Source: DAOPXV01 sp964551445 | GTDB lineage: Bacteria > Muiribacteriota > UBA9980 | Direction of reading: 5' to 3' | NCBI GenBank assembly: GCA_964551445.1 | Contig: CAZKCG010000012.1 | Location: 1 to 64,000 of the forward strand | Length of the DNA stretch: 64,000 bases | Part shown: positions 25,091 through 33,994 of the stretch, one piece after another | Layout of the letters: each line of letters begins with the position of its first letter | Position numbering within the stretch: the first letter of the stretch is position 1 | Translations under genes and position numbers: made by a program | The notes under the pieces: generated by a model | What the model was told of the DNA's origin: nothing | The model's database searches: none | What the model saw: the letters and a program-made list of their open reading frames with translations, nothing else

Positions 25091-26395
25091 ATGAGCGAAA
25101 ATTTTGAAAAGTTGAGAATATATAATCTTTTCCCCAAACTCGCGGGAAACATGACATACTGGATGCACCACATTCCGCGCGTAGCGGAAATGGGCTTTAA
25201 CGCGATATACGTTAATCCCTTCCACTATCCCGGATTTTCAGGTTCGCTCTACAGCCCGTCAGACTATTACCGCTTCAACGACCAGTTCATAGATGAGACC
25301 TCGCATATTCCGCCGGCGGACCAGCTCAAAAATTTCATCGCCAAATCGCATCAGTACGGCATGAAATTCATAATGGACCTGGTCATAAACCACACCGCTA
25401 TCGATTCGCCGCTCGTAAAGGAACATCCCGAGTGGTATATGCGCGATAAAGACGGAAAGGTCTTAAACCCGTTCGCGGTAGAGCATGATGGAAACAAGGT
25501 CGTGTGGGGCGATCTGGCCGAAATAGACAACGAAGGCTCGAAGGACCTCGATAAATTATACAGATACTGGCTCGACATGATAATGCATTATATGGCCATG
25601 GGCGTCGACGGTTTCAGATGCGATGCGGCTTATAAGGTCCCCGTTAAGTTATGGAAATACCTCACGAAGAATATCCGCGCGAAATACCCGGATACGCTTT
25701 TTCTGGCCGAAACGCTCGGCTGCGAGATACACCAGGTAATAGAGCTCGCCGAAGCCGGGTTCGATTATACCTTCAACAGCGCCAAATACTGGGACTTCAA
25801 CGAGCCGTGGCTTTTGAAGCAGTACTGGCAGAGCTATGAAAAAGTGCGCGGTATCCCGTCCATCGGGTTCCCCGAATCGCACGACACGGCGAGACTTTTT
25901 GAAGAAGTGAAGGGCAATATGAACGCGGTTCTTCAAAGATATCAGTTCATCGCTTTTTTCTCGTCCGCGCTCATGATACCGATGGGGTTCGAGAACGGCT
26001 GCAGGAAACGCTTAAACGTCGTAGCCACGACGCCTTTCGACATGGAAACGACCGGCGTGGACATAAGCGACACAATAAAAAAGATCAACGCGATAAAGAA
26101 AAGCTATAAGATATTGAACGAGGAATGCCTCATCGAGATAGTCGATCAGGCCAACTGGTCGAACGTGTTCTGCTTCAGAAAAACTTCCTTCGACGGTTCC
26201 GAAAGAATATTGGTTATATTGAATAAAGACGTCAGCAACTATCAGGGCGTCCACTTCGACAATTTAAACGAAGCCGCCGGATCGGGTTCGAAGATAGTCG
26301 ACATATCGCCCCTTTACACGCTCGATGCAGTTTCGTCTAACTTTGAGTACAACCTCAGGCCGGGCCAGGTCATCGTGCTTTATTCAAAAAAATAA
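25091..26395 (+). CDS. GH13 (alpha-amylase family) glycosidase
   Basis: 434 residues from ATG 25091 with AAGGAG 7 nt upstream; the frame is open back to 24941 but that stretch contains the promoter. The (beta/alpha)8 barrel is complete, with the GH13 regions MDLVINHTA, GVDGFRCDAAY, LFLAETLG and FPESHDTARL. The nucleophile is Asp178, the acid/base Glu207 and the transition-state Asp is Asp265. A short C-terminal beta domain follows (residues about 345-434). There is no signal peptide, so it acts on intracellular alpha-glucan or maltodextrin; exact specificity cannot be read. The glcD-type gene starts 55 bp later and may be co-transcribed. Confidence 0.88.
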   Translation: MSENFEKLRIYNLFPKLAGNMTYWMHHIPRVAEMGFNAIYVNPFHYPGFSGSLYSPSDYYRFNDQFIDETSHIPPADQLKNFIAKSHQYGMKFIMDLVINHTAIDSPLVKEHPEWYMRDKDGKVLNPFAVEHDGNKVVWGDLAEIDNEGSKDLDKLYRYWLDMIMHYMAMGVDGFRCDAAYKVPVKLWKYLTKNIRAKYPDTLFLAETLGCEIHQVIELAEAGFDYTFNSAKYWDFNEPWLLKQYWQSYEKVRGIPSIGFPESHDTARLFEEVKGNMNAVLQRYQFIAFFSSALMIPMGFENGCRKRLNVVATTPFDMETTGVDISDTIKKINAIKKSYKILNEECLIEIVDQANWSNVFCFRKTSFDGSERILVILNKDVSNYQGVHFDNLNEAAGSGSKIVDISPLYTLDAVSSNFEYNLRPGQVIVLYSKK

Positions 26396-26450
26396 CTTGA
26401 AGTACGCCGTGCCGGAAACACGGAATAAAACTTTTAAAAGGACCATGAAA

Positions 26451-27854
26451 ATGAAGACATATAATAAGGTCAGCGCGAAAATAATAGACGAATTAAAAGC
26501 CATAACATGCGAAAAAAGCGTGATAACCGATCCTGAAAAACTCGAGAACTATTCGCATGACGAGCTTCTGGATCAGCGTTATACGAAAATGCCTGAGATC
26601 GTCGTCCTTCCCGCGACGGCCGCGGAGGTCGCCAAAATAGTCAAACTGGCCGTCCGCGAAAATATCCCGGTCATACCTCGCGGCGCAGGAACGGCTTTAA
26701 CCAGCGCGTCGGTGCCGTATATGGGCGGAATAGTGGTATCGCTGGAGCGGATGAATAAAGTGATAGAGGTCGACACGGCGAACCTTTTCATAGTGTGCGA
26801 ACCCGGTGTCCGAACGGCTGACGTCCAGGCCGCGGCGCGCGAATCAGGCCTTTTATACGCGGGCGATCCGTGCAGCGGCGAAAGTTCGTTCATCGGCGGG
26901 AACGTGGCGACCAACGCCGGCGGAAACAAGGCCGTCAGATACGGCACGACCAGAAAACAGGTCTACGGCGTCGAAATAGTAACGGCGAAAGGCGAAATAG
27001 TAACGCTCGGCGGAAAGTGCATGAAGGATTCGACGGGTTACAGTCTGGTTAATCTTCTCATAGGATCGGAAGGGACGCTTGGAATAATCACTAAAATTTA
27101 TTTGAAGCTCATGCCGCTTTCGAAGGAATCACTGGACCTTCTGATAATATTCCCGGATCTCGCGGCCGCGATAGGCGTCGTGCCGAAAATAATGATGGCC
27201 GGGATATCTCTCACCTGCATCGAATTCATGGACAACGAGGTCGTTCGAAACTGCGAAAAATTCATTAAAGAATCCCTTCCGCACAGCGACAGCGGCCATT
27301 ACATCATCATAAAACTCGAGGGCTCTAATATGGACGCGCTCGAGGAGGAATCGGTAAAGATAGACGAGATATGTTCCGCGAACGGGGCGATAGAAACGCT
27401 CGTGGCCGATTCGGCAAAGATATGGAAGGCCAGAAAAGCCTTTGCCGAAGCCGATCGCGCGTCAAGCCTCGTTTTTTCAGCCGAAGACCTGGTGGTCCCG
27501 GTCTCGAGGATCCCGGAGGCCGTATCGGAAATAACTCTCATGGCGAAGCGCTATGGCATGACGGTCCACTGCGCAGGCCACGCCGGAGACGGCAATATCC
27601 ACGCCCACATTTTAAAAGAAGCGATGCCGGATAACGAATGGAACGAAAAACTCGGAAAACTCCAGGACGAGCTTTATAAATTGATATATTCCTTCGGCGG
27701 AAAACTTTCGGGCGAGCACGGCATCGGCTATAAGCGCGTCGCTCTCATGGAAAAATTCGCGGATCCCGTAGAACTTGAAATGATGAAGGCCATAAAAAAA
27801 GCGCTGGACCCGAATTTGATATTAAACCCGGGCAAGATATTTAAAATAGAATAA
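26451..27854 (+). CDS. FAD-linked 2-hydroxyacid oxidase, GlcD/D-lactate dehydrogenase family
   Basis: 467 residues from ATG 26451, with AAGGA 8 nt upstream. It oxidises glycolate, D-lactate or a related 2-hydroxyacid to the 2-oxoacid. The FAD-binding PCMH domain has RGAGTALTSASVPY, GGIVVSLERMNKV, SSFIGGNVATNAGGNKAVRYG and GSEGTLGIITK. The C-terminal domain has CAGHAGDGNIHAHIL with the metal/FAD-contacting His residues, then LSGEHGIGYKR and the NPGKIF end. The length is that of GlcD. Companion genes (glcE, glcF, electron-transfer flavoprotein, LctP) are missing here, so the electron acceptor is unknown. An intrinsic terminator follows at 27876-27950. Confidence 0.9.
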   Translation: MKTYNKVSAKIIDELKAITCEKSVITDPEKLENYSHDELLDQRYTKMPEIVVLPATAAEVAKIVKLAVRENIPVIPRGAGTALTSASVPYMGGIVVSLERMNKVIEVDTANLFIVCEPGVRTADVQAAARESGLLYAGDPCSGESSFIGGNVATNAGGNKAVRYGTTRKQVYGVEIVTAKGEIVTLGGKCMKDSTGYSLVNLLIGSEGTLGIITKIYLKLMPLSKESLDLLIIFPDLAAAIGVVPKIMMAGISLTCIEFMDNEVVRNCEKFIKESLPHSDSGHYIIIKLEGSNMDALEEESVKIDEICSANGAIETLVADSAKIWKARKAFAEADRASSLVFSAEDLVVPVSRIPEAVSEITLMAKRYGMTVHCAGHAGDGNIHAHILKEAMPDNEWNEKLGKLQDELYKLIYSFGGKLSGEHGIGYKRVALMEKFADPVELEMMKAIKKALDPNLILNPGKIFKIE

Positions 27855-27875
27855 AAATATATTAACGCATCATTT

Positions 27876-27950
27876 AAAGATCTCTTTTTGTTTCATTTCA
27901 GGATTTTTACGATTTCTGATCTTATACAAAAGGAGATCTTTTTATTTTTT
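27876..27950 (+). terminator. Intrinsic terminator with a large loop
   Basis: AAAGATCTCTTTTTG (27876-27890) pairs with CAAAAGGAGATCTTT (27927-27941) over 15 bp with one G-U-type exchange, followed by TTTTATTTTTT. It ends the GH13-oxidase unit. Confidence 0.75.
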
Positions 27951-28027
27951 TACCCGAAGAATCAATACCACAAACAAAAAGCTCTGCAATGATCACAGGT
28001 CAAACTCAATATAAACGCCTGTTTTAC

Positions 28028-28056
28028 TTGACAAATATCTAATTCAATGTTATGAT
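28028..28056 (+). promoter_or_regulatory. Sigma-70 promoter of the histidine kinase gene
   Basis: TTGACA (28028-28033), 17 bp, TATGAT (28051-28056). The transcript would start near 28063, inside the first operator-like repeat. Confidence 0.78.
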
Positions 28057-28058
28057 GC

Positions 28059-28097
28059 CTTGCAACAAACTTGCGTTAGTCTTGCAACAACATTGCG
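28059..28097 (+). promoter_or_regulatory. Two operator-like repeats over the transcription start
   Basis: CTTGCAACAAACTTGCG (28059-28075) and CTTGCAACAACATTGCG (28081-28097) match at 15 of 17 positions, and each contains a GCAA-N5-TTGC dyad. Their starts are 22 bp apart, about two helix turns, so two dimers could bind on the same face. Their place just after the -10 suggests repression. Confidence 0.6.
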
Positions 28098-28231
28098 ATG
28101 AAATTTTATCGATTTCGTGTTTTTACGATCGGCAAGTCACGAATTCGTTCGAACAACTCGAGGTATCACCGGCGGCACGAATTATAAGCTAAACCGGAAA
28201 AAATATTTGGGACAGGCGGAATACTAATATT
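28098..28231 (+). other. Leader of the histidine kinase gene
   Basis: The remainder of the 377 bp gap after the oxidase gene. No further coding frame or strong fold seen. Confidence 0.4.
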
Positions 28232-29209
28232 ATGCGGCATCGAAAAGACGAGGCCCTCTTTAACGCCATAGGGCATATGACGCTGATACTCGACAGCGAA
28301 CACAACATCATATCGGCCAACCGGGCCGCCGCAAAATTAACCGGGCTTTCACAGGATGAACTGGCCGGACGGAAATGCTACGAATTATTTCATGGCGCAA
28401 GCGAACCGCCCGCCGGCTGCCCGCTCGTAAAAATGAAAATATCAAAACAGCTGGAAACCTCGGAGATGTTCGTCAAAACACTCGGCGTAACGGCCCTGGT
28501 ATCCTGTACTCCGGTTTTAGACGACGCCGGACGGCTGGAAGAGGTCATTCACATAGCCATGGATATCACCGGGCGAAAACTTGCCGATGAAAAGATCCAG
28601 AACCTTCTCGCGGAAAAAGAACTCATTCTCCGGGAAGTGCACCACCGCATCAAAAACAATATGAATACCATCGCCGGCCTTCTCTATCTGCAATCTGAGG
28701 CCATGAAAGCGCCTGAAGCGGCGGCGGCCCTGAAAGATGCCCGAAGCCGGGTGGTAAGCGCGATGATCTTATACGATAAACTCTACCGCTCCGACAATTT
28801 CCAGAAAATATCGATAAAAGATTATCTTACGCCGCTCGTTAACGAAATATTCGAATCTTATCCAAATAAAAGCGTCGTGAAACTTGAAACCCATATCGAT
28901 AATTTCACGCTTGACGCAAAAAAATTATTCCCGCTCGGCATCATATTGAACGAACTTCTCACCAACGCAATGAAATACGCATTTATCGGGCTGGAAGAAG
29001 GGCTGATCCGCATATCAGCCGGGTCATCCAACGACCTTGCATCCATTACGATCGAAAATAACGGCAATGAGATAGAGGAATCGGTAGATTTCACGACATC
29101 AAAAGGGTTCGGACTTCAGCTTGTAAGCGGGCTCGCCAGACAGATCGGCGGTTCGATAAGAATTGAAAGAAATAACGGCACGAAATTCATTCTTGAATTT
29201 GAAACATAA
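28232..29209 (+). CDS. PAS-domain sensor histidine kinase (HisKA_2/HWE-like type)
   Basis: 325 residues, soluble. A PAS domain covers about 10-125 (ILDSEHNIISANRAAAKLTG, then VIHIAMDITGRKLADEKI). The dimerisation/phosphotransfer segment LREVHHRIKNNMNTIAGLL has the His pair at 137-138, typical of HisKA_2. The ATPase domain has the N box LGIILNELLTNAMKYAF, then KGFGLQLVSGLARQIGG with the G box. It has no membrane segment, so it senses a cytoplasmic signal through PAS; Cys49, Cys63 and Cys92 in the PAS region could suggest a redox or ligand cue, but this is a guess. No response regulator is adjacent. Its own promoter carries paired operator-like sites. Confidence 0.92.
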   Translation: MRHRKDEALFNAIGHMTLILDSEHNIISANRAAAKLTGLSQDELAGRKCYELFHGASEPPAGCPLVKMKISKQLETSEMFVKTLGVTALVSCTPVLDDAGRLEEVIHIAMDITGRKLADEKIQNLLAEKELILREVHHRIKNNMNTIAGLLYLQSEAMKAPEAAAALKDARSRVVSAMILYDKLYRSDNFQKISIKDYLTPLVNEIFESYPNKSVVKLETHIDNFTLDAKKLFPLGIILNELLTNAMKYAFIGLEEGLIRISAGSSNDLASITIENNGNEIEESVDFTTSKGFGLQLVSGLARQIGGSIRIERNNGTKFILEFET

Positions 29210-29344
29210 AACGATCGATATGACGCATCTAAAGCTTTTCACGGCATTAATGACGGAGCATACCGATCATTTTGTTTTTTTAATTATCTTTTGCGTTTAG
29301 AACCCATAGTTCATACGGCCGGCTTTCCGATTAAACCTTTATTA

Positions 29345-30316
29345 TTAAAAGGCCCCTTCTTTAGGCTTTTCTTCTTTTTTCGGTTCCTCCTGTTTTTTCA
29401 GCCTTTCCATAACGCCCTTTTCCTTCACTATCGGAAGCGTCACCCTGACAAGTTTATCCTTTTTTTCGACTTTCATGCCGGTCGCTTCAACGCTTACGGG
29501 AAGCGTGAAACTCTGCATGAACGAAGAGTAAAAATTAACTTCTTCCGTCTGATCTCCCGAATTATACGAATTTTTATTTGAAACCTTGTTCTGTATCTTC
29601 ATCACGCCGTTTTCAACAGTGACCGAAAGATCGTTCAAATTGTTTCCGGTTATATCGACTATAAGGTTCGTCCCTTCGATCCTGTGCGCGACGCTATATT
29701 CAGAAAAGCTGTTATTGCCCGCCGCCTGGTTCTTCCCGATATTCAATTTTTTGTTGAGCCCTTTTCTGAACCGCATCATCTCATTGAAATATTTGTCGAA
29801 CTTGCCAAGATCGTCGTCCTCGAAAAAATTACGCATATAAACGTCGTTATCATCGGGGAACGCCGGCACTTTAAAATCAAAAAGGTCGCTCATATCGCGG
29901 TCGTTGAAATACCATTTTCTCGCACCGGGGGCGGGCGCGGCGTCTCTTTTTTTCGGCGGCGCTTCCTTTGATACGGGCAGTTTTATGACTATGACATCGT
30001 TCTTTCTGTCTATGGACATTTTTTCGTCGTCAACGGCGGCCGGAAGCGCAAAGCTTTGTGAAACCGGCGGCGCTCCCGCTTTGACTTTTTCGGATATCGC
30101 AAGGACGCTGTCTTCGACCTTTACCGAAAGAGCGTCAAGGTCGCGGCCGGTTATTTTGATCGTCAGAGCGTCTTTTCCAAGATCGTGAGTAACGTTATAT
30201 CTTGCAAGCGTGTTGACAGAGGGCGTTGACGGGCCGTTATCGCCAGAAGCCGCCGAGATGAGAAGCGTCATAAAAAACAGAACCGGGATCAAATAAATGA
30301 AGATGCTTTTTTTCAT
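29345..30316 (-). CDS. Exported protein with two Hsp20/alpha-crystallin-like domains
   Basis: 323 residues from ATG 30316 (GGAGG 7 nt upstream; a longer frame to 30343 runs through that site). A Sec signal peptide ends near SAASG. Two alpha-crystallin-type modules follow: about 40-130 (NVTHDLGKDALTIKITG, LSVKVEDSVLAISEKV, QSFALP, IVIKLPV) and 210-305 (VAHRIEGTNLIVDITG, LSVTVENGVMKIQNKV, QSFTLPVSV, RVTLPIVKE). The pattern 'ExxVLxIxxK ... FxLPxxVD ... GVLxVxLPK' is that of small heat-shock proteins, which normally work in the cytoplasm as ATP-free holdases. Here both copies would act outside the inner membrane. The C-terminus is rich in Lys, Glu and Pro. Confidence 0.75.
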   Translation of the reverse strand: MKKSIFIYLIPVLFFMTLLISAASGDNGPSTPSVNTLARYNVTHDLGKDALTIKITGRDLDALSVKVEDSVLAISEKVKAGAPPVSQSFALPAAVDDEKMSIDRKNDVIVIKLPVSKEAPPKKRDAAPAPGARKWYFNDRDMSDLFDFKVPAFPDDNDVYMRNFFEDDDLGKFDKYFNEMMRFRKGLNKKLNIGKNQAAGNNSFSEYSVAHRIEGTNLIVDITGNNLNDLSVTVENGVMKIQNKVSNKNSYNSGDQTEEVNFYSSFMQSFTLPVSVEATGMKVEKKDKLVRVTLPIVKEKGVMERLKKQEEPKKEEKPKEGAF

Positions 30317-30535
30317 AATGAAACCTCCTGAATTTTTATTCATTAGTGACTTCGCTTAGCAAAAATAAAAATAGCAAAAAAAATGCCAAAATGTGAAACC
30401 GGGAATTCATTTAGAATTAACAACGGATCTCGAGTTTTAAAAGCCGAAAATGTGGAGGCCGGCAGTGCTGATTTTTTAAATTTCATTATTGAAATTTTCC
30501 GCACCGTAGATTTTTTACACACACGCATATTTTTA

Positions 30536-30564
30536 TTGACGGCAGTTTAGTTAAATGTTACCAT
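30536..30564 (+). promoter_or_regulatory. Promoter of the spermidine-synthase-like gene
   Basis: TTGACG (30536-30541), 17 bp, TACCAT (30559-30564). The -10 is weak. Confidence 0.5.
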
Positions 30565-30614
30565 AATTTTGTAAATAAGGCATGTTCCGATCATCAACCA
30601 GCGCAGGAGGCATA

Positions 30615-32255
30615 ATGAACGAAGACCAGAATGAAAAAAAAACGTCGGACCCGGTTTCTGAAAATAAGAACCGGGCCTCTCTTTCCATTTATCTTATATG
30701 GTCCGTTTTTATAACCGGCGCAGGGGTCATGGCGGCGGAAATGGCTGCCCCGCGTTTACTCGCCCCGTCTTTCGGAACGAGTCAGCTTATCTGGACCAAC
30801 ATTATAGGCACCGTCCTTGCCGCTTTAACGCTCGGCGCTTTCGCGGGCGGAAGGCTCGCGGACCGGTGGCCGACGGAAAAAGCTTACGCGGCCGTCCTTG
30901 TCATATCAGGTTTCACGCTTGCGCTTATTCCGTTCAGCGCGAGTCCATTTCTTCGCTGGGCGGCGACCGCGCTTGAGGAACTGAAGATCGGGCTTTTTCT
31001 GATCTCGCTTCTGGCCGTCTCGCTTTTCTTCGCGCCGCCGATATTTCTGCTCGGCATGCTCGGCCCCTGGGCGGTGCGGATAGCCGGCGCCGGACGAAGC
31101 GATCTCGGAAGCGTCGCGGGGATTCTATCGGCGCTTTCTGCGCTCGGAAGCATCGCCGGCACTTTCCTCACTTCGCTTGTCATACTTCCGCTCTTCGGAA
31201 CCCGGGCGACGCTTCTTGCGACCGCGGCTATCATCGCCGCTACAGGAGCATGGAAATTGATAACATCGATGGCATATTCGGAGGACCCGGCGGAACCGCG
31301 CGAATTCAGATCAATTATTTTTAACGCGATAATTATTCTCACGCTCGCCGCGCTCGTGATCGCGCCGCTCTTTTTTAAAGACGCCTTCGGACCGGTAAAA
31401 ACTACAAAAGGCCAGATATTCGAAACGGAAAGCGCATACCAGTACATAGAAGTTTTGAAAACCCGTTCCGGAGAAAAGCTGCTTTTACTAAATGAAGGGA
31501 TCGCTCAGCACTCGGTCCTGCCGTCCAGAGGATACCTGACAGGCGGCTACTGGGACCATATCTCGGTCATCCCGTCAATGACGACAAATTCCGGCGATCA
31601 GTTAAAAGTGCTTATCCTCGGCCTCGCCGGCGGAACCATGGCACGCGGCCTCGACCATTATTACGGCGAGACGCGAAAACTTTCCATCGACGGCGTCGAG
31701 ATCGACCCGGATGTGATCGAGGCCGGAAACCGTTTCTTCGATCTTAAAAATGTTCCAACGCTCACGACCCACGCCGCGGACGCCCGGCTATTCCTGCATT
31801 CAACCCGTTCAACTTACGATCTCATAGTCGCCGACGCATTCCGCCAGCCCTACATTCCTTTTCACATGGTGACCAGGGAATTCTACCGCACATGTCTTCA
31901 ACATCTTTCGAAGAAAGGCGTATTCGTCATCAACCTCGGCGTTGAAAAGGGCAATAAAGACCTGGTCGACGCATTCACCGCCACACTGCGCTCGATATTT
32001 CCGTTCGTCCACTCGTTCGTGCTCAAAAACGAATTTTTCTTTGATAACCACATCTACATCGGCTCAAACTTCGATATCACACTGGAAAACGCGGCGAGCT
32101 CCATCAGGAACGAACTCGATATCCCGCTAGCCGAAATAACGGCGTCCTGGCGGGAACCGTCAGCCGGTCCCGGTTCATTTATCTTCACCGACGATCACTC
32201 TCCGATCGAACTATTCGTCGAACGCATGATCCTTCAAGGCACATTCACAAATTAA
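30615..32255 (+). CDS. Membrane-fused spermidine synthase-like protein
   Basis: 546 residues from ATG 30615 (GCAGGAGG 4 nt upstream). The N-terminal half (about 25-250) has seven or eight membrane helices beginning VFITGAGVMAAEMAAPRLL, as in MFS/spermidine synthase fusions. The C-terminal half is a Rossmann methyltransferase-type domain of the SpeE class: VLILGLAGGTMARGL (nucleotide loop), DGVEIDPDVIEAGNRFF, HAADARLFL, YDLIVADAF and the YIPFHMVTREFY region. Classical SpeE uses decarboxylated SAM and putrescine; the membrane-fused group is poorly characterised and the product is uncertain. No speD or speA is nearby. Confidence 0.85.
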   Translation: MNEDQNEKKTSDPVSENKNRASLSIYLIWSVFITGAGVMAAEMAAPRLLAPSFGTSQLIWTNIIGTVLAALTLGAFAGGRLADRWPTEKAYAAVLVISGFTLALIPFSASPFLRWAATALEELKIGLFLISLLAVSLFFAPPIFLLGMLGPWAVRIAGAGRSDLGSVAGILSALSALGSIAGTFLTSLVILPLFGTRATLLATAAIIAATGAWKLITSMAYSEDPAEPREFRSIIFNAIIILTLAALVIAPLFFKDAFGPVKTTKGQIFETESAYQYIEVLKTRSGEKLLLLNEGIAQHSVLPSRGYLTGGYWDHISVIPSMTTNSGDQLKVLILGLAGGTMARGLDHYYGETRKLSIDGVEIDPDVIEAGNRFFDLKNVPTLTTHAADARLFLHSTRSTYDLIVADAFRQPYIPFHMVTREFYRTCLQHLSKKGVFVINLGVEKGNKDLVDAFTATLRSIFPFVHSFVLKNEFFFDNHIYIGSNFDITLENAASSIRNELDIPLAEITASWREPSAGPGSFIFTDDHSPIELFVERMILQGTFTN

Positions 32256-32283
32256 ACGAAGGTCCGGCAAAAGCATATTTTTG

Positions 32284-32312
32284 TTGATATTAATTCAGTA
32301 ATTAAGTATAAT
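32284..32312 (+). promoter_or_regulatory. Sigma-70 promoter of the aspartase gene
   Basis: TTGATA (32284-32289), 17 bp, TATAAT (32307-32312), leader about 27 nt. Confidence 0.78.
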
Positions 32313-32345
32313 GGTTCAAAATCGAAAGATCGGCGGAGAATAAAA

Positions 32346-33725
32346 ATGAGAAAAGAAAAAGACCTGCTGGGCTTCATGGAAATAGACGACGATTCATACA
32401 TCGGGATCCAGACGAAACGCGCGCTCGACAACTTCAATATAAGCTATAAAAAGGTCAACGGCGAGATAATCAAAGCTTACGCCATCGTAAAAAAAGCCGC
32501 TGCCGCGGCTAATTTCAAAACCGGCAAGCTGTCTGAAGAAAAAATGAATGCCATCACAAAAGCATGCGATGACGTTTACGCGGGCAAACATAACGCCGAC
32601 TTTACGCTACCCGCGATGCAGGGCGGCGCCGGAACTTCGATAAACATGAATCTCAACGAGGTCATAGCCAACGCCGCTCTCGAATATCTCGGCTATAAAA
32701 AAGGCGAGTATGAAAAAATGCATCCGCTCGAAGACGTCAATATGTCACAATCGACCAACGACACTTTTCCCACCGCGGTCAAAATAGCTATTATTAAAAT
32801 ATTACGCGAACTCGTCGAGGAGGTCATGGCGCTTCAGTCAGCCCTTCAGGACAAGGAGCAGGAATTCACGGACGTTTTTAAAATGGGCAGGACGCAGCTT
32901 AAGGACGCGGTCCCGATAAGCCTCGGCCAGGAATTCGGCGCGTACGCCGAAGCCATATCGCGCGACAGATGGCGGCTTTACAAATGCGAAGAGCGCATCC
33001 GCCAGATAAATATCGGCGGAACGGCCATCGGCACCGGAGTAGGCGCGACGCTTAAATACAGATTCCAGGTCACTGAAGAGCTTCGCCATCTGACCGGTTT
33101 CGGACTCGCGCGCGCCGAAAATCTGATCGACGCCACTCAAAATCTGGACGCCTTTGTCGAGGTCTCGGGAATAGTAAAGACCCTCGCGGTTAACTTAAAC
33201 AAGATCTCAAGCGACCTGCGCCTCATGGATTCCGGCCCTAACAGCGGTCTTTCAGAGATAATTCTTCCGCCGCTCCAGGCGGGTTCGACGATAATGCCGG
33301 GAAAAGTGAACCCGGTCGGGCCGGAATTTTTAAAGCAGATCTATTATAAAGTTCTCGGAAACGACCTCGTTCTAACCATAGGCGCGGCCGACGGAAATTT
33401 CGAACTCAATCCAATGCTTCCTATAATCGCCGACGCCATGCTCGAAAACCTCGAGATCCTGCGCGACGGCGTAAGATTCTTCACTCATAAGGTCATTGCC
33501 GGCATAGCCGCCAACCGCGAGCGCTGCCGCGAATATCTCGAGAAATGCTGGTCCATGTCGTCCGTATTCATAGAAAAACTCGGATACGAAAAGTTAACCG
33601 AAATACTTAAGGAATCCTTCAGAAGCGGAAAAACGTACAGGGAGATAATCGTCGAAAAAGCCCTTCTTTCGGCGGAAGAAGTCGATAAGATAATAAGAGA
33701 GAACACGACGGGGGCAAGAAGCTAG
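32346..33725 (+). CDS. aspA: Aspartate ammonia-lyase family enzyme
   Basis: 459 residues. Converts L-aspartate to fumarate and ammonia in the cytoplasm. The N-terminal YIGIQTKRALDNFNIS matches AspA (YGxQTxRAxxNFxIS). Further marks are MNLNEVIANAALEYLG, VNMSQSTNDTFPTAVKIA, TVLGNDL-type helices and the mobile catalytic loop GSTIMPGKVNPVGPEF (about 314-329), in which aspartases and class II fumarases usually have GSSIMPGKVNP. The aspartase/fumarase choice rests on the N-terminus, so fumarase activity is possible. GGAG lies 7 nt before the ATG. Confidence 0.85.
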   Translation: MRKEKDLLGFMEIDDDSYIGIQTKRALDNFNISYKKVNGEIIKAYAIVKKAAAAANFKTGKLSEEKMNAITKACDDVYAGKHNADFTLPAMQGGAGTSINMNLNEVIANAALEYLGYKKGEYEKMHPLEDVNMSQSTNDTFPTAVKIAIIKILRELVEEVMALQSALQDKEQEFTDVFKMGRTQLKDAVPISLGQEFGAYAEAISRDRWRLYKCEERIRQINIGGTAIGTGVGATLKYRFQVTEELRHLTGFGLARAENLIDATQNLDAFVEVSGIVKTLAVNLNKISSDLRLMDSGPNSGLSEIILPPLQAGSTIMPGKVNPVGPEFLKQIYYKVLGNDLVLTIGAADGNFELNPMLPIIADAMLENLEILRDGVRFFTHKVIAGIAANRERCREYLEKCWSMSSVFIEKLGYEKLTEILKESFRSGKTYREIIVEKALLSAEEVDKIIRENTTGARS

Positions 33726-33786
33726 CCGTATTTATCAGACTCGTGTATATTTTGCATGGAAAGCATTTTTTTAGTGAATAAATAAA

Positions 33787-33919
33787 AGAGAATAGATAAT
33801 AGTTGATGTCGCGGTCCGGGGCCGCCATTTTTAAAAATAGTCTCGTCAGTTATTTACGATATTACTGCAAATTAAAAGCGCGCGGAGCGCGCAAGTCCAC
33901 AACTATTCTCTATTATCTC
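33787..33919. repeat. Intergenic inverted-repeat element
   Basis: AGAGAATAGATAATAGTTG (33787-33805) pairs with the opposite arm at 33900-33919 (about 17 of 20 positions). The loop holds a perfect GCGCGC-GGA-GCGCGC hairpin (33878-33892). It lies between the convergent aspartase and hydF genes and contains no gene. Confidence 0.5.
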
Positions 33920-33994
33920 AACTCTTTTCTCTAATTTCAACGCTCTATTTTTAGCGAACTGATTCACTTCCACAAAATGAGCGGGAACCCATTA

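Noticed and set aside
25091..26395. GlgE maltosyltransferase
   Set aside because: Much shorter than GlgE and without its N-terminal domain; only general GH13 motifs are present.
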